In this document: positions 1 to 10,970 of the stretch, one piece after another
How the letters are laid out: every line of letters starts with the position of its first letter
Numbering within the stretch: the first letter of the stretch is position 1
NCBI GenBank assembly: GCA_030015575.1
Contig: JASDDO010000001.1
Location: forward strand, 516,455,772-516,519,771
Source: Agapanthus africanus
Taxonomy: Eukaryota > Streptophyta > Magnoliopsida > Asparagales > Amaryllidaceae
DNA: 64,000 bases
Direction of reading: 5' to 3'
Program-made: the position numbers and the translations under genes
Notes under the pieces: generated by a model
Seen by the model: only the letters and a program-made list of their open reading frames with translations
The model's database searches: none
What the model was told of the DNA's origin: nothing

Positions 1-417
1 GTGATCTGGTGTTCTTGAAGATATCACCTACTAGAGGAGTGATTCGTTTTGGGAGTCGAGGCAAGCTTAGTTCTCGATTCGTAGGGCCTTTCAAAGTTTT
101 GAAACGTGTTGGAGAAGTGGCTTATCGATTGGTTTTACCGCAATATTTGGCGAATGTTCATGACGTGTTTCATGTATCTCAACTCCGTAAGTATGTTCGA
201 GATGAAACACACGTGCTGGATCATTCAGAGCTGACTGTAAGAGAGGATTTGACCTTTGAGGAACGACCAATGTCGATCGTTGATCGAAGAGAAAAAGGTC
301 CTTAAGAACAAGGTTATCCCTCTCGTACTTGTTTCTTGGGGAAATCGCTCGCATGGAGAATCGACTTGGGAACGAGAAGATGAAATCCGACAGAAATTTC
401 CACATCTATTCTTGTAA
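1..417 (+). mobile_element. Tekay-type Ty3/gypsy pol, C-terminal end (Tekay-Z)
   Basis: This is the last part of an integrase/chromodomain-type polyprotein; the rest lies outside the window. The translation shows the integrase tail typical of plant chromoviruses (FVGPFKVLKRVGEVAYRL and then HDVFHVSQLRKYV). It ends in a chromodomain-like block with SWGNRSHGESTWEREDEI and a final FPHLF just before a stop at 415-417. Known family members use this block to target heterochromatin. The copy looks old and slightly broken. It is followed within about 70 bases by its 3' LTR. The lineage call (Tekay/Del) rests on the C-terminal motif only. Confidence 0.85.
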
Positions 418-487
418 TTTCTTGATTGTTTATCTTTCCTTGTTCTTGGAATTTCGACGATGAAATTCTTTTTGTAGTTGGGTATAA

Positions 488-1515
488 TGTAATACCCTAG
501 TTCATTTATACCAATTTCAGTTCACGTATTTCATTTATTATGGTATTTTCTTGATTTACTGTGTTTTGGGTACATATAATATTATATCTGACATCTATAT
601 TAGTATCCGACCCGCTTGCTTGAACCTGTCTTGGTTCATGTTTATGGTTTATCCTGACTTGTTGCACATTCATGTATACTGCATACTGGCATTTTATCTG
701 ACATTTGCATTTTCACAATATAACATTTTAAGTCACGTAAAATAATTTAAAAATACATAACATGGCCTGCATGATACCCTTAACCCCGTGGTAGCATCCG
801 CGCATTCTGTTCTCGTCCCGTTCAGTGAAACGGACTAGTTTGGATGGCTACGCACACGTACGTGCATCCGTTCTTGGGGGTATGTACTTTCGTTACCCGA
901 GCATTCATTTTGAAATTTGGTCATCGCATATATTTTTCATATTTTAAAACGGAATTTTTAGACCCGACCCAGACGTGTTTCGGAATATTTTTGTATCCCG
1001 CCAAAATTCAAATTTATTTAATATTTAAAATTTCTTTAACAGTTCAAATCTTTTAACTAACTAACAAAGAAAATATTTTATCAATTTTATCCTAACAACT
1101 TAAACAACCTTTCTCTCTCTCTCTCTCTGCCCCTGGCCCCACCTCTCGAGCTCTCTCTCTCAGCCTCTCTCTCGTTGTCTCTTTCTCTCTCTCTTTCTCT
1201 TTCCCTGTGGCCCCACGCTCACCCCTCTCTCTCTCTTTCTCTCTCCCATCACTATAGACAATTTTCTTTCTCCTCCCCCCTCTCTCTCCTCTCGCGTGTC
1301 TCTCTCTCTCTCTTCTCGCATCTCTTTCTCTCTCTTCTCGCGGTGGATAGGGATCTGGTCAACTCCCTCTTGATACGCTCACCTCCCTTCTTCCCAAACA
1401 ACTTCCCCATATCTCGTCGTCTTCCTCCTCCTTTAAAAACCCCCGAGCCTCCTTTCTCTAACCCATCAACTCCTCTGTTTCCTCAAACCCTAACCCTAAA
1501 AAAAAACATTGCCTC
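488..1515 (+). repeat. Tekay-Z 3' LTR, partial
   Basis: The LTR starts with TGTAATACCC, a common start for this lineage, about 70 bases after the pol stop. Its start does not match the LTR of the other Tekay-type element in the window (51228-54038), so the two are different families. A long pyrimidine stretch and a candidate TATA (TTTAAAAA near 1431) lie in the second half. The LTR stops at 1515, where the Tat-A LTR begins. No resumption of it is recognised at the far end of Tat-A. Confidence 0.65.
1105..1350 (+). repeat. CT-rich microsatellite/pyrimidine tract in LTR
   Basis: This is an interrupted (CT)n tract just upstream of the candidate core promoter of the Tekay-Z LTR. It opens a meaningless Ser/Leu-rich frame. 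CT-rich tracts are common around plant promoters, so it may belong to the LTR promoter. Confidence 0.8.
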
Positions 1516-1992
1516 TGTTTCCTCCAATCAGAGCAAAGCTCTGTTTGAATTTCAAATTCAAAAGGTGAAGCAACGCTTCAGATCCTTTGCGCTGCGTGCA
1601 AAGCACCACGTGTCAAAAGCAGACACGCCAGCGCAAGGGGCTCTACGCCCAAGGCAGCGCACCCCAATCAGAGCAAGGCTTTGTTTTAAAATTTAAATTT
1701 TAAAAATAAAGGAAGCAACGCTTCAGATAACTTGCGCTCTGCGCTGCGCGACACGTGTCGGCGCAGTTGCGCTGCGCTCTGCGTTGCGCGACACGTGTCC
1801 AGCACTAAAACTTAAATAATGAATTATTTAATCTGAATTAAAATTCTAGAAAGATCTTTTTAATCTTATTAAAACAAGAAGATTATCTTCTGTAAAACAG
1901 AGGCCTTAGGATCAAAGATCCAACGGTTGGGAAATATCCCCAGATCAATCAGAGAAAGATCTATGTAACTAACCTAACAAACTAATTGGCCC

Positions 1993-2000
1993 TATATAAA
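1993..2000 (+). promoter_or_regulatory. Candidate TATA box, Tat-A 5' LTR
   Basis: TATATAAA sits in CCTATATAAAGGCCCC and is kept in the other LTR at 45399-45406. A second TATATAAAGG lies about 235 bases downstream (near 2227, matched near 45633). Either could drive Tat-A transcription; the first has the more classical context. Confidence 0.55.
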
Positions 2001-2334
2001 GGCCCCTAGACTCCAAGTCTCAGATATACAGAGCTCCTCCAAAAACTTTGAGAAAAAACTCAAAGAGAAAAAAGGTAAACCTTTGAAAAAAGGAAGAATT
2101 TCTTCTAAAAAGATCAATGATCTAAGAACAAGATCAAGATCTTCAATAAAAAGAAAAGGATCAAAAAACAGATCCAATCATAAAAGATAAAAGAAGTAAT
2201 TTACTTCATTATCAGATCTTTTGATATATATAAAGGCACAGCCTTTTGATGAACCATTGGTTCTTGAAACTTGAGGTAGAACCTCTTGAGAACTAAAAAA
2301 GATTCTTTTTTTTTATCTAAATTTGATCAAGATG

Positions 2335-2720
2335 CGCTCTGCGCTATTGAACAGTGCCCTGCACTCTTAATTTGCACTGTTGCGCTCCTTAGGCTGGCGC
2401 AAGTCACCAGAGAGCGCCACGTGTCAATCTGTGCCTTGCGCTCCTAAAAACAGAGCACTGCGCTCTTGGATTGGCGCACTGCACCAGAGCGCGCCACGTG
2501 TCAGCAGCGCACTAGCGCAGCGCACTGCACCAGAGCGCGCCACGTGTCAGCAGCGCACTAGCGCAGCGCATTGGCGCAGCGCACTTCACTGGCGCAGCGC
2601 ACTGCGCTAACAGACTTGCGCTCAGCAGAGCGTGACACGTGCCACCTCCATGTGCGCTGGCGCCTTGCGCTCTTTAATTGGCGCAGAGCGCCTGACAGGC
2701 CACGTGGCGCACTGTCAGAG
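2335..2720 (+). repeat. GCGC/CACGTG motif cluster in LTR
   Basis: This is a dense run of GCGCACT/GCGCAGCGCA words interleaved with GCCACGTGTCA and GACACGTG. CACGTG is the plant G-box core and CACGTGTC is an ABRE-type word. A shorter version occurs at 1580-1810 and again in the 3' LTR. The cluster is downstream of the first TATA candidate, so a regulatory role is inferred and not shown. Confidence 0.6.
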
Positions 2721-3159
2721 AAACAAATGCTCTGCATTATTAAAAAGGGGCAGAGCCCAATTAAAAGGTCTAACAGACCAAAACAAATGCTATGCATTAT
2801 TAAAAAAAGGGCAGAGCCCAATTAAAAGGCCTAACAGGCCAAATATAAATGCTGTGCATTTAATTAAAAAGCCCAATACTATGCATTGTTTAAGAAGGGC
2901 AGAGCCCAAACAAAGGCCTAACAGGCCAAATATAAATAAAATGTTGAACATTTTCAAATGGACTTAGCCCAATTCTGGCCATAAATCCTCAATTTAAATT
3001 GAACTAAGCACAACTGCTCTCCCAAATCAATTTACACCCGGTTCAAGGGTACATCTCTGAACTCCTCTGATTTTGTCGTTGTAATCATTCAACGTCGTCA
3101 GAGAGGTGACGGGTCCCGACAACCATACATTGCTACGGACTGTGGGGTCCTTAAACTCA

Positions 3160-3300
3160 TGGACCGAAATGTCCTTAAACTAATATTCGTCCCCAAAATG
3201 GGAATGTTGGACCGAAATGTCCTTAAACTAATATTCGTCCTCAAAATGGGAATGTTGGACCACCATGTCCCTAAACTGGAAATCGACCGCAATGTCTCTA
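3160..3300 (+). repeat. 48-bp tandem repeats in Tat-A LTR
   Basis: About three units carry GACCGAAATGTCCTTAAAC and CCCAAAATGGGAATGTTG. The same units occur in the 3' LTR (about 46480-46625), inverted and expanded in the LTR at 50080-50420, and degenerate just after pol (24280-24380). Confidence 0.8.
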
Positions 3301-3870
3301 AACTAAATAATAGAGCCCAAATGCTCTCTTGATGGATCTAAACGATCCCGTTAAGTTGATCTTAGTCTCAAATTAGACTAACGTATCTTTAACAAACGTT
3401 TAAGTTGATCTTAGTCTAAAATAAGACTAACGTATCTTTAAACCAAAACCCCAAACCCAAATCTAAGAAAATACGGATTTGGACTAATCCACGTCCTACG
3501 GGCGACAACACAAATTAGTCTCCGTATACAATCAATGGGCAACCGAACACAAAACAAACACCCACGACACCAAGTAACCATCTGGAGAAGGAGAAAGTTG
3601 TTGCCGCGATGTGGTAGCGTAATTAACTGCAGGGGCTTGCGCCTGCAGGGAAGAGCGTCCCCATAATCAAAACCCCCTCGAACGAGGGGGAATCTGACGA
3701 AGTCTGCTACATCGGCCGCATCCGTTTAAACCTTCAATATACGGTGCCATAAATCAACTTGGCATCTTCGGAGAGGTGGACGGATAGCACCAAATAGCAT
3801 CTGCCCCGAATTTCACGCTAGACGAACCTGCGCGGTCTCGTCTCCGTGTCTTTCGGAGGGGAACAGATTC

Positions 3871-3889
3871 TGGCACGCCCGGTGGGACC
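3871..3889 (+). other. Putative primer binding site, Tat-A
   Basis: TGGCACGCCCGGTGGGACC lies five bases after the 5' LTR end. It starts with TGG as expected for pairing with a tRNA CCA end, and it recurs inverted at the matching place in Tat-D (61439-61457). I do not assign the tRNA. Confidence 0.65.
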
Positions 3890-3943
3890 TTTTCCTCTTT
3901 CCACTCCATACTTCGTGTGTCGTATTCGTGAACGAATCGCGGT

Positions 3944-6900
3944 TTGTTAATGGTTGCCCTTGGGTTTCAAGTTGCTAAGATTTGGTCTCTTGCTTGGCGC
4001 AGAAAGCAAACAGCAATGGCGTTCAACTGCTCGAACTGCTCCAACTGCAACTGCAACCGACGCTCCGCCTCACCTGGAAGTGTAGCCTATGGACCTCAGG
4101 CGGCATCATTGTTCACGATGCCGGTGGAACAAATCACCCAGGCTACTAATGGACTATTTTTCGGGACCATGCTCCCGCCAATGAGCTTCACTGCCCCAGT
4201 GCCCGTACCGGAAGGTCCTAAGAAGTCGGTCTTCGATCGACTTACAGCTGTTGCGGCCCCTCTCAACGGGTCGCCCAACACCAATGCCTCGGTCTTCTCC
4301 AGACTGGGCCAAAACTCTTGCAGGCCCACGATGAAGCTTGCGGTCCCAAAGAAGGTTATTCAAAAGTGAGTAGCCAAACCTGCTCCTGAAGTCATTAAGG
4401 CGGCTTCTCCCGCTCCGGCTACTCAAAAGGCATCAGTCTTTACTAGGCTGGCACCGGCTACAGCCCCTCACCTGAACAGGGGGCAGGACAAGGCCGTCCC
4501 CATTACCGAGCCAATTCCCACAACTCGACATGCTCGACGTCGCCACTGGCGCCGAGTGAGGAAGTCTGGAGGTAGTTCCCCTTCTGGGTTAACTTCACCA
4601 GCCCCGACGACGGAAGTTAATGCTGCTGTTCCGACTGGGAACGGCTTTGAACTGCTAAATAAAGTGCGTAGGAATTCTCCCACCGCTGTTCTGAAGAGGT
4701 CTCCCCCTCCGCTGGAAAAGGCTGTAGAAGCAAAGCCAAAACAGCCCCAATCCCCTCAACGGCTGTCCTCCAAAATCTATAAAGTCTGGCGGTAGGCCCG
4801 AGACTCGGTGATCGATCCAAATTTCTCCCGCCAGCACAAGAAGCTGAAGGTCCAACAGGAAGTTAGCCATCCTGCTAAGCCACGAAAAGCTGTCTGGGTA
4901 CCCACCTTGACGGCTCCCTAAACTTCGACCGCTCCTAAGAAAAGAAGGCCGGAGAAGATCCCTGTGCCGACGACAAAAGTCAAAGGCACTGAACCCAAAC
5001 GCCCTAAGTCTGGGGGCATAGTGGTACATACCGTCTACATGGCGTCCGGGAAAGAGGAAAGCCGTATATCCACAGGTCATAGACCGCTTACGCGATCGGT
5101 GACTAAAGCTCAAGAGCAGCAGCAGAAACTCCAAGAAATGATGACTGCGATGGCCGCACTCACCGGGCCAAAAGAAAGCCCAGAAGCATCCTCGGATCAA
5201 CGCCAGGAGCAAGAAACCGATGCCGAATTCCTTCGGAGAATACTGGAAAAGAAGGACAAAGAGGCTGCGGAACAAGCAGCCAATATAAAACGAATGGCCC
5301 TTTTGTTCCAGGACATGGTGGGTATGATGATCCAGCAGGATCCCCCAACCGAAGATCCTCCGATTATCCTTGAAGATGACAGAGGCGAAACGTCAAATCC
5401 ACCGCCGGCTCTTTCAACAGCCAAGGAGGAGACAATTTCCAAAGCTGCCCTGGATGACTACATTGCTCAGCAAATACGAGTCCACCAGGCAAATGAAGCG
5501 GCTGGTTAAGTCGTTAAAACGGGGCGACCATATTCGAGCTGGTATGATCAGATTAAATACCCGCCGGGCTACACGATCCCAAAATTCCATGTCTACAAGG
5601 GGACAGGCAATCCCCATTAACATGTTGCCCAGTTCAGGGCTCTTTGTGGCAAAACCAGCGGCGATGATAAACTCCTGCTTCGCCAATTCGTCGGCAGCTT
5701 ATCGGAGACGGCGTTTGAGTGGTACTCCGAGCTTCCGAACGAATCCGTCAAAACTTTCGCTGAAATGGAGTTGTTGTTTACCCAGCGTTTCGCAAGCGCC
5801 AGCGAGCGTACTCCAATAACAGCTTTGATCAATGCAAGAGTAAAGCCGGGCGAAACTTGGGTTCAATATGCAATCCGATGGCGGAACTTGTGGTCAAAAT
5901 GCGAACAACGCATCGAAGAAGCGCCAGCAGTGAGCATGTTTGTGGGCACCCTAGATCCTCATGCAACTATTTCACAGTTCATGATGTTCTTTAAACCAAC
6001 CACGTTCCAGGCCTTGATTGACAAATTAGCCCAAATGGACCAGATGGGCCATAGACCGTCTCCTCCAAAGCCGGACTCTCGAAATGAAAAGGGGAAAGGA
6101 AAAGCGATCGTTGTCGCCAATGCTCAACAACAGCCGAGCAACTTGAAGCCGGCTGTCCGTCAAAACAATATGCGTCCGCGCCTATCCTTCGAGGAGAGGC
6201 TAGGTCGTCCTTATTCGTTTCCTCAAGATAAAACGAGAAGGCTGTTCGAGATGGCAGTGCGCAACAGACTCATCAACCTGCCAGATTCAAAACGTCCGTT
6301 GCAGCCAAACGACATCAATGATCCCAATTACTGCCCCTACCACCGAGTATTGGGCCATCCGATCGAAGATTGCTACGTCTTCAAAAACTGGATAGAATAC
6401 CAATACCAACAAGACAAGTTCGCATTATCCAAAAAATGGAGGGTGAACCCGCCGCAACCTCATACCCCTAAAAAGGTGAATATGCCGGGGCAACGTGCTC
6501 CCTTGTTGAAGAAGCTCCGTGGGAGGTCGTGCTATCAGCCAAAACCAAAAGGATGCTGAATGATCTCCAGACATACCCGGCGATCAGGTGGAAGAACCCG
6601 CTAGAACCCCAGATCATCGAAGGGATGCTAAAGCCGCGCCCAACTCCAAAGATCGGTGGTGATGGCCCAAGCACTCATACCCAGCCGTCAAAGTCTTCAA
6701 AGAAGAAGAAGAAGAGATCCAAAAAGCCCATGAAGCCTGGCGACAAGCGCACGGACTTACAGAAACAGATTGACGCGCTGGAGGAGTATAATCAGAAGGC
6801 ACAGACTCCCATCACGCTCCAAGAGTTCCTCAGCCACGTCTTTCAGGAGGAAGATGGTGGAGAAAGCTCGTTGGATGAATCTGAGGGTTACGTAGCAAGT

Positions 6901-7274
6901 TGTCATATGATCTCCCACTCATTTACAGAAGATGAGAAAACTCCTTGCACTGAGAAGCTGGAGGCACATCCTAAACCGGAACTTCTGGGGCCATCAGATG
7001 AAACAATTGATGCATTCCTCAACGAAGCTTTTTTGAAGAGTAAAGCTGATCGGGAACGCGAGACGGTCAAATTTGAAAGGGCCAAGCGCCGGCGACTAGG
7101 CGAAAGAGTTAAGCCCCTCCCGCCAAATCAAAAGACATCCGTTGCGGATAAAAACAAATTCAAGACGAGGAAAAGGTTTGCTAAAGCCATATCAATGGGG
7201 ATGAAGCTACCACCCTCCGAAGGAAACACTCCCGGTGAAGCAAAAACACATCCTAGTTACTGCTCATATCATCG
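3944..7274 (+). mobile_element. Tat-A gag region
   Basis: In order, this holds an N-terminal low-complexity part (about 3944-4800, with repeated VFxRL words), a Gln/Glu-rich coiled coil (about 5090-5330), and the Retrotrans_gag core (about 5510-6070, with YPPGYTIPKFHVYKGTG and then FEWYSELPNESVKTF). A module with SFPQDKTRR and then YCPYHRVLGHPIEDCYVFK (about 6205-6430) and a charged Lys/Glu-rich tail follow. Tat-lineage gag proteins form the particle. The copy is broken in several places. It is interrupted at 7275-7277 by the CACTA insertion, inside a third CSYHR-type module, and resumes at 18244. Confidence 0.85.
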
Positions 7275-7277
7275 AAA
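7275..7277 (+). other. CACTA target-site duplication, left (AAA)
   Basis: AAA precedes the CACTA terminus at 7278 and is repeated at 18241-18243. Three-base duplications are diagnostic for CACTA transposons. Confidence 0.9.
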
Positions 7278-7500
7278 CACTACTAAAATAGGGGGTTGCC
7301 CCTACGGATATTGAAATCCGTAGGGGCAGATTTATGTTGGCCCTACGGATTAATCCGTAGGGCTAAAAGGTTGCCCCTACGGGCCTAGACGTTCAAGAAT
7401 AAAAATATTAATTCTTAATTTGGTGTTTGCCCCTACGGAGCCGCAAACCAAGGACCTACGGCCAAATCCGTAGGGGCAACTAAATAGCGATTTAATAAAG
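7278..7500 (+). repeat. CACTA left terminal and subterminal repeats
   Basis: The terminal inverted repeat is followed by about five copies of a word such as CCTACGGATTAATCCGTAGG in direct and inverted form (near 7302, 7341, 7373, 7431 and 7453). In En/Spm elements such subterminal words bind the TNPA protein, so these are the likely binding sites here. Confidence 0.88.
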
Positions 7501-7628
7501 GCACGGATCGATCGCCTACGCTCTCTTTCTTCCTCTCTCGATCGACAGCGAAACAAAATCCCCAAATCGCCACCGCCGTTCTCGTCGTCGCCACCGCCGT
7601 TCTCGTCGTCGCCACCGCCGTTCAGGTT
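7500..7628 (+). other. CACTA candidate 5' non-coding exon with 21-bp repeats
   Basis: After the subterminal repeats comes a C-rich stretch with three copies of a 21-bp unit (CGCCACCGCCGTTCTCGTCGT; quoted unit: GCCACCGCCGTTCTCGTC) at about 7567-7625. It ends in TTCAG followed by GTTAGTAAAT, a good plant 5' splice site. The likely reading is a leader exon joined to the transposase exon at about 10960. No ATG-initiated protein is evident. Confidence 0.45.
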
Positions 7629-7679
7629 AGTAAATCTTCAATTAAATTAAAGAAATTTTTGATTATTTAGGGCTAGGGT

Positions 7680-8037
7680 TCATGGCTGGGTCTGGGGTTG
7701 CGGTTGGAGTTGGGGTTCGGCAGGGGTTGCGGTCGGGGTCGGGGTTGGGGTTGGGGTTAGGGTTAGGGTTGGGGTTCGGCTGCGGCTGGGGCTGGGGCTG
7801 GGGCTGAGGTTAGGGTTTGGCTTATGGTTGGGGTTGGGGTTTAGCTGGGGCGCGCTGGGGTTAGGGTTAGGTTGGGGCTGGGCTGGGCTGGGGCTGGGCT
7901 GGGGCTGGGGCTAGGGTTAGGTTGGGGTTGGGGCTGGGGCTAGGGTTAGGCTGGGGCTAGGGCTAGGGCTGGGGCTGGGGCTGGGGCTAGGGTTAGGCTG
8001 GGGCTGGGGCTGGGGCTAGGGTTAGGTTGGGGTTGGG
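7680..8037 (+). repeat. G-rich telomere-like array in CACTA
   Basis: About 350 bases consist almost entirely of GGGGTT, GGGGCT and GGGTTA words, all with G on the + strand, and include short runs of GGTTAGGGTTAGGG. There are no long perfect telomere runs. It lies in the presumed first intron. G runs of four every six bases predict strong G-quadruplex capacity in the sense transcript. Confidence 0.9.
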
Positions 8038-8039
8038 TA

Positions 8040-8890
8040 TCGATGTATATACATGTATCATATCATGAATGATTCATTTTCATTAAATGTGGTAAAATTA
8101 AGTGTATAAAATCATGCCATATAAATAGATTATGTTCGTGAATGGCGATCTAGTTAGGCGAACCAAAGTGTTTCATTGATGAAAGTTTACCGTAGAGGAA
8201 ATTACGGCTAGCTCTATGCATTTAACCTGAATGTATGCAGTAATTACTAGCATGTATAGAAAAGTTGGTTTAATTTATGAAAAAATGGGGAGACAACATG
8301 CATGTATGCATATAGGTAATATCTGCTAATATGCCATATCCAGACCGCAATCTATTTTTGCCTATTGGCTAATATGAAAATATCGGCCCGCGTATATGAC
8401 ATAATCAAAGTTGTTAAATCTTGATACGGTTTGTGTTTCGTTTTTTTATTTGTCATATCGTGTATCGTATCTGTTTCATATCGAAAGAAACAAAATTTTC
8501 TGTTACAATAACGAAATAATTATGTGTAGAACCAATTACAATTTTAAAAATGATCAAATTAACAACATAAAGCAACGTACAAGTTAAAGCAAATTTCGGA
8601 ATTGCAGCACTCAAATACATACATATAAATCATACAAACCCATGCATTTGATAATCAAATAGGGTTTTTTTCTGCCCTCCTACTTCAATATTTTGATGCA
8701 TGTTTCAGTCATGTGAATTCATATGTTGCGTATAACGCTTTATGATATCAGTATCCTACATTTGTAGTTTTAATTGTTGATTGTTATAGATGAATGCCAT
8801 TGCAATAATAGTTTTTGGTTGATGAATACTATTGCAATGTAGGATGATCAGTTCTATCAATCTTGATCTCAATGGTTTAAAATCATGTTA
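8040..8890. other. AT-rich CACTA spacer, no gene seen
   Basis: This is AT-rich sequence between the G-rich array and the 590-bp repeats. I see no open frame, repeat or motif that I can name. By position it belongs to the presumed leader intron of the transposase transcript. Confidence 0.6.
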
Positions 8891-10836
8891 CACATACAAC
8901 ACGAATGCACAACAAACGCATAATTAGAGAGCGATTCGAGATATTCAGGTTAAAACCAATATATGATACTCGATGATAATATGAAACTTTCATATTCCCA
9001 TCGATACTCATATATGAAACTAAAAGCGCCACTTAGTCCCCGTCTATCGGTTAACATACGTGCGATACTCGTCGTGACCTAGAACTATACGAAGGTTGTT
9101 AAATATTGGACAGTATATCTCGATACTAACAACCGTCGTATAGTCTACGCGACGAGAAAATTCAATCGTATGGTAACCCATAGATTTGTCCCGTGTGGAC
9201 AAGTTAAGAATGTATAAAGCAAACGCCTTCATTCACTTGTGTTTTCATCCGTTTCGAGATATTTCGTCGGTACCTTTCCGCTGGTTCTCCGTATACAAAG
9301 ATAAATTAGATGTTCATTTCAACGTTGTTTCACAGCTTTGAAATGATTATCTATTCTATTACAGTGTACTCGGAGAACAGCGGGGAGGTGCTGCCGAAAT
9401 TTACTCGAAACGGTTGAAAGTACAAGTGATGGGCATTCGCTCTATACATTCTTAATGGGATAGAAGCCTACCCCCGACAGCCGGAACACACACATACAAC
9501 AAGAATACACAACAAACGTATAATTAGAGAGAGATTCGAGATGTTCGGGTTAAAACCAATATATGATAATATGAAACCTTCATATTCTCATCGATACTCA
9601 TATATGAAACTAAAAGCGCCACTTAGTTCCCGTCTATCGGTTAACATACGTGCGATGCTCGTCGTGACCTAGAACTATACGAAGGTTGTTAAATATCGGA
9701 CAGTATAGCTCGATACTAACAACCGTTGTATAGTCTACGCGATGAGAAAATTCAATCGTATGGTAACCCATAGATTTGTCCCGTGTGGACAAGTTAAGAA
9801 TGTATAAAGCAAACGCCTTCATTCACTTATGTTTTCATCCGTTTCGAGATATTTCGTCGGTACCTTTCCGCCGGTTCTCCGTGTACAAAGATAGATTAGA
9901 TGTTCATTTCAACGTTGTTTCACAGCTTTGAAATGATTATCTATTCTATTACAGAGTACTCGGAGAACAGCGGGGAGGTGCTGCTGAAATTTACTCGAAA
10001 CGGTTGAAAGCACAAGTGATGGGCGTTCGCTCTATACATTCTTAATGGGATAGAAGCCTACCACCGACAGCCGGAACACACACATACAACAAGAATACAC
10101 AACAAACGCATAATTAGAGAGCGATTCGAGATGTTCGGGTTAAAACCAATATATGATAATATGAAACCTTCATATTCGTATCGATACTCATATATGAAAC
10201 TAAAAGCGCCACTTAGTCCCCGTCTATCGGTTAACATACATGCGATGCTCTTCGTGACCTAGAACTATACGAAGGTTGTTAAATATCGGACAGTATAGCT
10301 CGATACTAACAACCGTCGTATAGTCTACGCGATGAGAAAATTCAATCGTATGGTAACCCATAGATTTGTCCCGTGTGGACAAGTTAAGAATGTATAAAGC
10401 AAACGCCTTCATTCACTTGTGTTTTCATTCGTTTCGAGATATTTCGTCGGTACCTTTCCGCTGGTTCTCCATATACAAAGATAGATTAGATGTTCATTTC
10501 AACGTTGTTTCACAGCTTTGAAATGATTATCTATTCTATTACAGTGTACTCGGAGAACAGCGGGTAGGTGCTGCCGAAATTTACTCGAAACGGTTGAAAG
10601 CACAAGTGATGGGCGTTCGCTCTATACATTCTTAATGGGATAGAAGCCTACCCCCGACAGCCGAAACACACACATACAACAAGAATACACAACAAACGCA
10701 TAATTAGAGAGCAATTCGAGATGTTCGGGTTAAAACCAATATATGATAATATGAAACCTTCATATTCCCATCGATACTCATATATGAAACTAAAAGCGCC
10801 ACTTAGTCCCCGTCTATCGGTTAACATACATGCGAT
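8891..10836 (+). repeat. CACTA internal tandem repeat, 590-bp units
   Basis: Units start with CACATACAACAAGAATACAC-like sequence at 8891, 9491, 10081 and 10671. That gives three full units (about 600, 590 and 590 bp) and one partial unit that stops near 10836. Units are nearly identical. Each contains two imperfect inverted repeats. The first pairs ACTATACGAAGGTTGTTA with TAACAACCGTCGTATAGT (arms about 65 bp apart). The second pairs CCGTTTCGAG...TTCTCCG with CGGAGAACAG...CTCGAAACGG, with about 40-bp arms. Confidence 0.95.
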
Positions 10837-10970
10837 AATTTATTCTTTTGAACGACAAACGCACACACAAAGCATATACACGGATTTTCTCCTTTGTCAG
10901 TAACTATCCCGTTCTTATATTTCTCAATATAGTCAGCATAACCTACAATTTATATGTTATACAGTCTAAC

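Larger units (their letters stand above)
1516..3865 (+). repeat. Tat-A 5' LTR
   Basis: It begins TGTTTCCTCC and ends GGGGAACA, and aligns along its length with 44892-47190. It has two TATA-like sites, clusters of CACGTG-containing motifs in a GCGC-rich background (about 1580-1810 and 2335-2720), and a short array of 48-bp repeats (about 3160-3300). The motif TGGCACGCCCGGTGGGACC starts five bases after its end. Confidence 0.9.

Noticed and set aside
1175-1696. 173-codon frame rich in Ser and Leu
   Set aside because: It is the translation of a CT microsatellite running into the Tat-A LTR. There is no domain, and it crosses an element junction.
7680-8037. Interstitial telomere
   Set aside because: The words are mostly GGGGTT and GGGGCT with only a few true TTAGGG units, and the array lies wholly inside a CACTA element.
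9044-10412. Three 62-codon minus-strand frames spaced 590 bases apart
   Set aside because: They are copies of the same stretch of the 590-bp CACTA repeat and include one side of its hairpin. There is no domain or start context.
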